From a virus: a stretch of DNA of 34,922 nt. Position 1 is the stretch's first letter, and every line of letters starts with the position of its first letter. Under the pieces are notes generated by a model, which saw only the letters and a program-made list of their open reading frames with translations, was not told where the DNA came from and did no database searches. Where the stretch lies: positions 1 to 34,922 of IMG/VR virus record IMGVR_UViG_3300044610_000068. One strand, given 5' to 3'. Position numbers and translations under genes: made by a program. Positions 28,929 through 34,922 of this stretch are shown here, in pieces.

Positions 28929-29693
28929 TTAGTTACCACCTACGTAATACATGAATTTATTATCCGTCACCCTGCGACCTAGCAAATCAAATCCGCTGCC
29001 GTCATTCGATGGATAAGGGATTTCGCAGAATACTATGTCAGAAACATGAACGCCACCGTTGAGGTCATATTCTCTGACTGCGAAGTAATTCATGCCGCCC
29101 CGATTAAAAGGAATACAGACGTTGTAATGACTTTCGGTTGACTTGGTTTCGACTTCGGGGATTACCTTACCTAGTGAAGTCCAACTGACAGCATCGGTTG
29201 AGGTAATTATATCGTAGTACATAGTTCCCGAATTAGAGCAAGTGGAGAATCGCATCTTTAGATTGCCCTCTGAGTGATAAGCATAGATGCCACACCAATC
29301 AACAGCAAGCCCACCTGCTAAAATCGCATAAGGGCAAAAGTTATCAATGAGTTGTGCTTGTATCGTATAGCAAACCGATACCGTGTCATTACCTGCTTGT
29401 ATTAGCGTTCCGTTCTCAATGAAGATACACGCACCGTTGTACTGCTTAACCGCTGTTACAAACGCTGGTTGACCGCTTGGGGATGAATAACTAAACGCTG
29501 CTATCTGTCCCTGATTTGTTCGGGGTATCTTAACGCAAATAGTTGTATCTCGAATTGATCCCGAAATACATTGGTTCGCAAAGTACAACCCGAAGAAACT
29601 TGGGAGCGCAAGATACGGCTGCATGAATCGGTTCGTGTTACATTGACCGAATGATGCGGTTGATAGCAATAAAAAAAGCATGAGTGGTTTCAT
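28929..29693 (-). CDS. Exported protein with a T9SS-like C-terminal motif
   Basis: A 254-residue protein with a clear signal peptide (MKPLMLFLLLSTASFGQ, cleavage near Gln17). The mature part is Cys-rich (10 or more Cys) and beta-strand-like. The last 22 residues contain SGFDLLGRRVTDNKFMYYVG. FDLLGRRV closely resembles the motif (VYDLLGRxV) that ends type A sorting domains of the type IX secretion system of Bacteroidota, though the rest of that domain is shorter than usual. This suggests export by host machinery, or borrowing of host secretion sequence. Function unknown; possibly host-surface modification. Confidence 0.6.
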   Translation of the reverse strand: MKPLMLFLLLSTASFGQCNTNRFMQPYLALPSFFGLYFANQCISGSIRDTTICVKIPRTNQGQIAAFSYSSPSGQPAFVTAVKQYNGACIFIENGTLIQAGNDTVSVCYTIQAQLIDNFCPYAILAGGLAVDWCGIYAYHSEGNLKMRFSTCSNSGTMYYDIITSTDAVSWTSLGKVIPEVETKSTESHYNVCIPFNRGGMNYFAVREYDLNGGVHVSDIVFCEIPYPSNDGSGFDLLGRRVTDNKFMYYVGGN

Positions 29694-29701
29694 GCTTTGG
29701 T

Positions 29702-30064
29702 TTACGTGAGAATCCGATAGTTGTTACTTGGATTCTTAACAAACCACTCTAAGAACTCATCATCAATAGCTTGAACACCATCTGCGATAAGGTCGGTGTC
29801 TGTGGTGAGGATAATTTTTTTGCAGTCTTCTCTTTTTGCTTTTGTGCCATTTATAAAAAACAATGTGTTCTTATCAAACATCATTACTTTTATTGCAACA
29901 CCATAAGCAATAACATAATCTTCTTCAATCTCCGAATCATCGGTAATGTAGATGTTTTTACCTGTTTTAAATGTAGTTTTTGGGTAACCTGCAAGTATTA
30001 GTTCTGAATCAGAAGTAAATAATCTTGTTTTTTTATCTGTTGGTAATATGTGTACGTTTTTCAT
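29702..30064 (-). CDS. Conserved-looking small protein of Bacteroidota phages
   Basis: A 120-residue soluble protein (MKNVHILPTDKKTRLFTSDS...). Its C-terminal block KIILTTDTDLIADGVQAIDD followed by EFLEWFVKNPS is a motif I recall from many small proteins of Bacteroidota phages and mobile elements. Its biochemical role is not known. It has no membrane segment. It is not coupled to its neighbours, with a 68-nt gap upstream. Confidence 0.65.
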   Translation of the reverse strand: MKNVHILPTDKKTRLFTSDSELILAGYPKTTFKTGKNIYITDDSEIEEDYVIAYGVAIKVMMFDKNTLFFINGTKAKREDCKKIILTTDTDLIADGVQAIDDEFLEWFVKNPSNNYRILT

Positions 30065-30132
30065 TTGTCTTTGTGTTTAGTTTTGTGTATGCGAAAGTTT
30101 GTTGCGGGTATAAGTAAGTTATCGGTAATGCC

Positions 30133-30396
30133 TTACGACATCTCACAAGACTTTAATACATACTTCATTTTTGATATTAAGTCTGGTTTTGATAATCCAT
30201 CTTTTACGTGTTTATTGATAAAGCGATAGAGTTCCACTTCAAAAATAGTGGCACTACTGCTAACAGCACCTAAAAGCAATACTTGGTTTATCTTTTCAAT
30301 TATCGTGTGGTACATTTCAGCATCGCTTACTTTGTCATTTTCGCTTTTTGGGTATCTGTTATCTATTACCCATTGTGCTAATTCTTCTGGTCCCAT
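30133..30396 (-). CDS. Hypothetical protein (87 residues)
   Basis: A soluble helical protein (GPEELAQWVIDNRYPKSEND, then helices around INQVLLLGAVSSS and ELYRFINKHVKDG). It starts 11 nt after a terminator T run, so it must be read from a promoter located close to its ATG or by read-through. No motif is recognised. Confidence 0.5.
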   Translation of the reverse strand: MGPEELAQWVIDNRYPKSENDKVSDAEMYHTIIEKINQVLLLGAVSSSATIFEVELYRFINKHVKDGLSKPDLISKMKYVLKSCEMS

Positions 30397-30406
30397 ATCA
30401 TCAAAT

Positions 30407-30441
30407 AAAAAAGCCCCTCATAGTTGCGGCTATTCGGGGCT
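30407..30441 (-). terminator. Terminator after the endolysin region
   Basis: The minus strand AGCCCC pairs with GGGGCT across an 18-nt loop that can pair further internally, followed by a T6 run. It is the downstream end of a short unit that starts at the promoter at 30492-30524. Confidence 0.75.
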
Positions 30442-30491
30442 ATGGTTGATTGAGAACCAATTCTTTTCACACCGCCGCAAACAGTATGAGG

Positions 30492-30524
30492 CAAATGTAG
30501 CAATATTATTTCGACATAAACAAA
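30492..30524 (-). promoter_or_regulatory. Complete Bacteroidota promoter (TTTG-21-TACATTTG)
   Basis: Here both elements are seen: TTTG (30521-30524), a 21-nt spacer, and TACATTTG (30492-30499), the canonical -33 and -7 boxes with correct spacing. The -33 element lies within the last codons of the endolysin gene. It would drive a transcript of only about 80 nt before the terminator at 30407-30441. Confidence 0.65.
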
Positions 30525-30934
30525 TCGAACTCAGCTTTTCTTCTACGAACTAATCCAGCTAACACTTTACCATCGGCTTGAATATAACGAGTAGTCCACC
30601 ATTGGTGAACATCACGCCCTTCATTTACCAACTTGAATAAAGTATCACTCCCTCCCGTGTTGAAGGCATGAGAAACGAGCGCATCGAATTGGTTTTGGGT
30701 AAGTGGTACTTTTACTCGCTTGCTTACGATTGATTCAAATGATTTCAAAGTAAGTAGTAACAATTCATCAGCTTGTTGTTGAGTTATTACATCGCCAATC
30801 TTAACCTTTGAGCCGTTAGAATAGAAGGTATTGCCGTAGCCTATCGTAGCTACGGAAGCTGGACAGAGGTAGGCACTAAGTCTGAGTCCTTCAAAGTGTT
30901 TTATCAGCGCAACTCCGACTACTGAGGTGGTCAT
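30506..30934 (-). CDS. Endolysin, GH24-type lysozyme
   Basis: A 142-residue muramidase. The catalytic pattern E-x8-C-x5-T is present (E15, C24, T30, in HFEGLRLSAYLCPASVATIG), the E-D/C-T triad of T4/P22-like lysozymes. LTQNQFDALVSHAFNTGG and VRRRKAEFDLF match the later conserved segments. It cuts peptidoglycan once the holin opens. There is no signal peptide. I use ATG 30934, which overlaps the previous stop as TAATG; an upstream start at 30964 is less likely. Confidence 0.9.
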   Translation of the reverse strand: MTTSVVGVALIKHFEGLRLSAYLCPASVATIGYGNTFYSNGSKVKIGDVITQQQADELLLLTLKSFESIVSKRVKVPLTQNQFDALVSHAFNTGGSDTLFKLVNEGRDVHQWWTTRYIQADGKVLAGLVRRRKAEFDLFMSK

Positions 30935-31446
30935 TAAACGGTGTATTGATAGGTACGTTGACAAACGAAAGTTATTAGTAAAGCCGTTCCGTTTCCAAAT
31001 ATTGGAATTGATGTTAACTTACTTCCAGTAAACGATTGAATGTTAATAGCATCAACTTCGGGGATTGAACTTGTAATTGAATAAATAGCCGTTACCTGAC
31101 GAGCATTGATGAAGTTAGCCGCAGGAGGGATAGCTAAATCAAGGTTAAAAGTTTCAGAACTTTGCCCCGTGTCCAATTGAACACTAATGCGACACGTATC
31201 AGTTATTAAGTTTCCGATTCTCTGATAAGTAGATATTCCTAATATCTCCACAGTAGCAGCACCATCAATATCTGATACTGTTGGTGTCCATGTGCCACTC
31301 AACGGAATAGCCAAATCAAAATCAACTTGCTTCGTAGTTCCCGTTGGTGCTTCTGATGTGTCCGAAACGTCAACAATCACTAACTTATCACCGCTAACGG
31401 GTGCTGTTAGTAGTTCCGGTAATGCTGTAATCTTAACTCCTGCCAT
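30934..31446 (-). CDS. Putative tail fibre/structural protein
   Basis: A 170-residue protein beginning MAGVKITALPELLTAPVSGD, an N-terminal block I recall as common in phage tail fibre or collar proteins (KITALPELTTP...DxLxIVDVSD). The C-terminal part is beta-rich. Its stop overlaps the endolysin ATG. Together with the long fibre gene upstream it is likely part of the host-binding apparatus or its base. Confidence 0.55.
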   Translation of the reverse strand: MAGVKITALPELLTAPVSGDKLVIVDVSDTSEAPTGTTKQVDFDLAIPLSGTWTPTVSDIDGAATVEILGISTYQRIGNLITDTCRISVQLDTGQSSETFNLDLAIPPAANFINARQVTAIYSITSSIPEVDAINIQSFTGSKLTSIPIFGNGTALLITFVCQRTYQYTV

Positions 31447-31448
31447 GA

Positions 31449-31658
31449 TTAAGTTGTTGTTAGTTGGTTAATTGCATCAATGAACAATTCAGTTGATGCG
31501 TATGCTACGTTGTTGATTGTCGTATCGCTAGGTGTAATTCCGAGTACCATTCCCCCGATTGTAATGTGAACGAAGTCATCATCCACTAATTCAATCAGAT
31601 CAAAATAGCCTTCGAATCCATTAACCTTTAAGATGTTGTTTTCAATTTCTATATTCAT
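31449..31658 (-). CDS. Small hypothetical protein (69 residues)
   Basis: From ATG 31658, which shares its A with the fibre gene TGA (TGATG), the frame encodes MNIEIENNILKVNGFEGYFD and an acidic, beta-like remainder ending in LFIDAINQLTTT. Small proteins of this kind (short strand pair, acidic, next to fibres) may act as fibre chaperones. No motif is recognised. The longer start at 31724 would lie inside the fibre gene and is unlikely. Confidence 0.55.
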   Translation of the reverse strand: MNIEIENNILKVNGFEGYFDLIELVDDDFVHITIGGMVLGITPSDTTINNVAYASTELFIDAINQLTTT

Positions 31659-33964
31659 CACGTTTTCATTATTCGGTAATATGAAACTGCTGTGCTGTCT
31701 GCTCCCGATGTGTTTTGAACACAAAATACAAAGTATTTATCTACTGCCCAATTGATGTTGTAATTGGTTAGCGGATTTAACCCGATATCAGTAGCTAGTA
31801 AACTTGTTGCAGTTGGTATTTCTGTAACCGTTGCAGATTTAATGTTTAATCTTCTCTCTAGCCTTGCTCCTGATGTTTGATTCGATGCCGTATAAGTTGC
31901 AACCAACTGAGGCGAACCAACTAAGTCAGCCGTTCCGTTCACGTACACACGATAAACAACAGCACCACCAGCACCAGTCTTATTCACCGTACCCCAATCG
32001 AGTTGAATGATGTCATTTCCAAAAGTTCCTGCTGGAATTAGTTGCGTTTTTGAAACTGTGTTAGTGTTACTTACCGAAGCCGTTCCGGTTGTGGTGTCTT
32101 TGAATATTGAAATGCTAGGGATTGTCCAAGAGCGGTCAGCGGATAAGTCTTGCGCCGTTCCGTTGATGGTGATAGTTCGTGCATTGGTTACGGGGGTGAA
32201 TCCTAACCATCCTGCAATAGTCTTATTCACCCATAACGTACCATCGAAGCCTAGCAGATGCCCATTGACAGGTGTTACTGTGATGATGTCTACATCGTGA
32301 ATCTCTTTTAACTCAAAACCGTTCTGCACCTTAACGAATATCTCACCATTGCCAGCACTAACTTTAGTGACAATACCAATAAAGACCAAATGAGCAGGAG
32401 CATAAGGCTTATTGATTAGCCCATAAATCAATGCTCCATTAACACCAAGCCAAACCGGATCACCAGCCGTTGTTCCTGCCGTGTTCAGATTACCAAGTAA
32501 GCCCTCTGTGACAACAAATCCCGTCTGAGTGCTGCCTGTGGTTGTGATGTCTGATTGCATCAAGCCCATCGTCTTACTCGATGTCGGCTCACTTGCGTTG
32601 CTTGCTCGTCCGACAAGCATATTCGTACCGTTGCTGCCTGTTACGTATACAGCCGTTCCTTTTGTTATCGTTCCCGATGCCCCGTTATTCTTAACGATGT
32701 GCTTGACAACAGAAGTCCAATCTGCGTAGTTCTCCTGCCAAGCGGCATTGTAATCTGTTGCATCTACTTTGGTCAGAATTTGTCCAGCCGTTCCTCCTGC
32801 GGGCAATCCTCCTGCCGGAATAGTTGGCTTATTCTTTATGAAGTCAAGTGCTGCATTGTTCGCCTGTGTCCAATCAGACTGAATCTGAGCAGCGGGGATT
32901 GATGGCTTGTTGAGAATCTCACTAAGTCCAGCGACAGAGTTCCAGTCAGCATTGACAGGAGCGGTGATAGTTGGCTTGTTGAGAATCTCTTCAACTCCGC
33001 TAACTGCATTCCAATCGCTGTTTACCTGTGCTGCTGGTATTGATGGTTTGTTAAGTATCTGATTGTTCCCACTCGTAGCGTCCCAATCAGTAGGTCTTTC
33101 GATAGTCTGAAGCCCTGCTCCAAGGTTTGTCCAGTACGTTGCGTTGGTAGGTAGTATAGAATCGTTGTTTGCGATACATCGGTAGATATTCCCGTTGTAC
33201 CATACCGTGTTCCCTATCACATAACCGTTGCCTGTTACTGTAAGGTGGTCGGTTGAGAAAGCAATGGCTGTTACTACGCCACCACCCCCACCGCCACCGA
33301 TAGCAACAAGGGGGTCGGCTACCGTTCCGTTTCCTGTTATCGTAACACCGTCAACAGCTACTTCGGTAAGGCAAGGAGTACACGGTTCGTAGTTCGGAGG
33401 TAGTGGTATCTCGCCCGTTTCGCAGGTGTCGTAGCATCCATCATCGGCACTACTTACTATCTGAACATCAATGTCAATACTCACGCAAGCCCACTCGTAG
33501 TTCTGAGTCAATGACTTAATCTCGTTGGCATATCCGTTAGGTATCACCTCGTATGACATGACCCCGATAGAAGCCTTGAACCCGAAGTCCATGCCCGATG
33601 TCAGCTTGAACACACGGGAAGCAATCCAATCCTGAGCATCTTCTGAGTCGCATGGAAGGTGTGACTTGCGGACAACAGCGTAAGCCGTCAGAGGGAAGGT
33701 TGTTTGATACATCTTCTTGCAGCCTGACACTTTCAAAGAGTCAATGATGCTGATGTTTACCTTGCCTCTTTTTGCCCAGAAGATTGTTCCCTGCTTCGCA
33801 TCGAAGTTCGTCACTACCTCACCTTGTCCATCACCGATGTAGTGAATCCATGCCTTGTCGTTTCCGTTGGCATTGAGTTCACATAGCCCGAACTGCTTAT
33901 CGAAGATATTAGCAACACCAATCCGTTGATTTAATCGTCTTATTATCTCAGATAGTAGATTCAT
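31658..33964 (-). CDS. Long tail fibre/host-recognition protein with ILNKP repeats
   Basis: A 768-residue protein in three parts. Residues 1-195 are a mixed domain ending in a Cys-rich linker (SSADDGCYDTCETGEIPLPP...CTPC) that may attach to the virion. A Gly run (about residue 225) follows. Then four repeats of the form W(D/N/T)..(S/A/N)(G/N)...ILNKP(S/T)I (about residues 290-382), a pattern common in phage head or tail fibres. The rest (390-768) is beta-rich and includes a TGGLL-type trimer segment. It likely recognises the host surface. It overlaps the preceding gene by 4 nt. Confidence 0.75.
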   Translation of the reverse strand: MNLLSEIIRRLNQRIGVANIFDKQFGLCELNANGNDKAWIHYIGDGQGEVVTNFDAKQGTIFWAKRGKVNISIIDSLKVSGCKKMYQTTFPLTAYAVVRKSHLPCDSEDAQDWIASRVFKLTSGMDFGFKASIGVMSYEVIPNGYANEIKSLTQNYEWACVSIDIDVQIVSSADDGCYDTCETGEIPLPPNYEPCTPCLTEVAVDGVTITGNGTVADPLVAIGGGGGGGVVTAIAFSTDHLTVTGNGYVIGNTVWYNGNIYRCIANNDSILPTNATYWTNLGAGLQTIERPTDWDATSGNNQILNKPSIPAAQVNSDWNAVSGVEEILNKPTITAPVNADWNSVAGLSEILNKPSIPAAQIQSDWTQANNAALDFIKNKPTIPAGGLPAGGTAGQILTKVDATDYNAAWQENYADWTSVVKHIVKNNGASGTITKGTAVYVTGSNGTNMLVGRASNASEPTSSKTMGLMQSDITTTGSTQTGFVVTEGLLGNLNTAGTTAGDPVWLGVNGALIYGLINKPYAPAHLVFIGIVTKVSAGNGEIFVKVQNGFELKEIHDVDIITVTPVNGHLLGFDGTLWVNKTIAGWLGFTPVTNARTITINGTAQDLSADRSWTIPSISIFKDTTTGTASVSNTNTVSKTQLIPAGTFGNDIIQLDWGTVNKTGAGGAVVYRVYVNGTADLVGSPQLVATYTASNQTSGARLERRLNIKSATVTEIPTATSLLATDIGLNPLTNYNINWAVDKYFVFCVQNTSGADSTAVSYYRIMKT

Positions 33965-34539
33965 TGCAGACCTTTGTTGAACGCCTCTGTGATGAACTCA
34001 GATAGCGATGTTTCGAACTCTTTTATCTCTTCGTTAGTCGGCTCGAAGATAGCACCGTATTTGATTTCCAATCCTTCAACTTTGCCTTCTTCAGAAGACT
34101 GAATTGTTATTGATGATTCAAGCCCGTTGTTCTCTATTCCGCTACTCTGAAACCCGATCATCAATGCTCCTGTTAGTTGAAGTGGAAGGTTTGCCGATGT
34201 CTGACTTTTTAACTGAGCATAGCCGTTAGGAAAGTATAGTGACTCGATAGGTTCCCCTTTCTTTTTTTTACCCTTTGAATCAGTAGTTGATTTACCAAAC
34301 TTAAATGATGCTGGTGCATTTTTAACAGAAGATGGCGAAACGTAGATAGGAGTCTTAGAATATCCAACAGTAGGAAGTTTATCCCCTGCCGAATTACTAC
34401 CACCCGTTGTTCCCGTACCGAAGATTCTAAGAAACATAAGCCCCTTCAAATCTTCAACAGCACGGTACAATGGGATGAAGTTACTTCTCCACGCCTCTGT
34501 TATCGCCTCTGACTTCTGTTCGAACTCCTTAACTGTCAT
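33961..34539 (-). CDS. Putative head-tail connector/neck protein
   Basis: A 192-residue protein with helical ends (MTVKEFEQKSEAITEAWRSN; EIKEFETSLSEFITEAFNK) around a beta-rich middle containing QLTGALMIGFQSSG and AIFEPTNEE. The LTG-x-L...GAIFEP...(helix) layout resembles phage virion-morphogenesis or tail-completion proteins (gpG/gp10-like), which often sit next to the capsid genes. A Lys-rich loop (DSKGKKKKGE) is unusual. It overlaps both neighbours. The role is inferred from pattern and place. Confidence 0.5.
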   Translation of the reverse strand: MTVKEFEQKSEAITEAWRSNFIPLYRAVEDLKGLMFLRIFGTGTTGGSNSAGDKLPTVGYSKTPIYVSPSSVKNAPASFKFGKSTTDSKGKKKKGEPIESLYFPNGYAQLKSQTSANLPLQLTGALMIGFQSSGIENNGLESSITIQSSEEGKVEGLEIKYGAIFEPTNEEIKEFETSLSEFITEAFNKGLQ

Positions 34540-34922
34540 GGCAGGGCTGTTACGTATTTCATGTTCCGGTTACAGTCGAAGCAATGGCGGTCATCAGGTA
34601 GCCTCATGTTCTGAAGCATAGCACTAACCTCGTCCATGTAACGAGTTTCGGCAATGTCACGAGCGGTAGTTAATGCCTCAGCCGTTACACTTACCGCCGT
34701 GTTAACTCTCTTTGATTGACTTGCCGTTAATCCGTAGTTGTATATCTCAACAGCCGTAGCGTAGGCAAGCGGCAAGGCCATCAAGCCACCGATAGAACAT
34801 AGCCACCCTTCACGATCACAGTTAACATTATACACAATGCTCATTCCTTGCGTGTACTTCTTCGATGTTGAGGTAAGCACATTTGTTCCGTCTGTCGTTA
34901 ACTCAATGCCGATAGCATCCAC
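34536..34922 (-). CDS. Putative head-tail junction protein, cut by the window edge
   Basis: At least 128 residues, running off the right edge. It may begin exactly at or just past the edge: the edge codon is GTG. It is soluble with a helical C-terminal half and a Cys pair near the end (DRHCFDCNRNMKY). If the contig is circular, the sequence at 1-17 supplies a TATCTTTG box just upstream and an in-frame TAA inside the terminator, so translation would begin at TTG or GTG near the join. Its role is inferred from its place after the capsid operon and before the connector-like gene. Confidence 0.45.
   Translation of the reverse strand: MDAIGIELTTDGTNVLTSTSKKYTQGMSIVYNVNCDREGWLCSIGGLMALPLAYATAVEIYNYGLTASQSKRVNTAVSVTAEALTTARDIAETRYMDEVSAMLQNMRLPDDRHCFDCNRNMKYVTALP

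Noticed and set aside
30411-30421. 11-mer GCCCCTCATAG shared between the terminator at 30407-30441 and the terL hairpin
   Set aside because: The two copies lie on opposite strands in different structures, with no wider similarity. I take it as coincidence.
1-34922. Integrase or excisionase and attachment sites
   Set aside because: No tyrosine or serine recombinase motif was seen, and no tRNA gene or att-like repeat. A repressor alone is not enough to call the phage temperate.
1-34922. tRNA and rRNA genes
   Set aside because: No cloverleaf or rRNA-like stretch was noticed; intergenic regions are too short, apart from the iteron region.

Overview
The window looks like nearly all, or all, of the genome of a tailed siphovirus infecting a member of the Bacteroidota. 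The evidence for a phage is a terminase pair, portal, MuF-like head protein, scaffold, capsid candidate, an 894-residue tape measure and a lysis set. The evidence for a Bacteroidota host is repeated promoter boxes of the form TAnnTTTG, almost no Shine-Dalgarno sites, a BT4734/VirE-type primase-helicase, a DUF3127-like protein, and an exported protein ending in a motif resembling the type IX secretion sorting signal. I see no integrase, tRNA gene, rRNA gene or DNA polymerase. Every supported gene lies on the minus strand, so the window is read from high to low coordinates.

Layout in the direction of transcription. (1) 34922-30506: a head-tail junction candidate, a long repeat-bearing fibre, small tail proteins and an endolysin. 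(2) 30396-27747: small proteins, a secreted protein, a holin candidate and a one-piece spanin candidate. (3) 27678-22282: early genes, including a PAS-HisKA fragment without an ATPase domain, a DnaA-domain-IV-like protein, an XRE repressor with three candidate operators, a DUF3127/SSB-like protein and an ERF annealing protein. (4) 22167-17500: SF2 helicase, primase-helicase, an iteron-rich origin candidate (18233-18539), HNH nuclease and VRR-NUC nuclease. (5) 17483-13812: packaging and tail assembly. (6) 13911-6766: tape measure, tail proteins and tail tube. (7) 6766-5242: glycosyltransferase and methyltransferase. (8) 5240-57: a 26-residue Cys peptide, portal, MuF, scaffold and capsid protein, closed by a terminator at 23-50. 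A promoter-like box at 10-17 follows that terminator. If the contig is circular it would drive the gene cut by the right-hand edge, so I suspect a circularly permuted genome.

Two gene-expression oddities stand out. First, the large terminase gene is broken exactly inside its Walker A motif by 41 nt that contain a perfect 7-bp hairpin and stop codons. Skipping from an Arg CGA codon to an Arg CGT codon restores the expected GGAIR-GGKT motif. This resembles the T4 gene 60 translational bypass, or a minimal intron or cassette. Second, the capsid gene ends in TGA but is followed in the same frame by 24 codons encoding a tail like the C terminus of another structural protein in this window, which suggests stop-codon readthrough. 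Other points of interest are the iteron cluster, the shared palindromic operators, a promoter-terminator micro-transcript, a terminator-like hairpin whose T run abuts the helicase start, and tail genes placed between the terminase and the portal.
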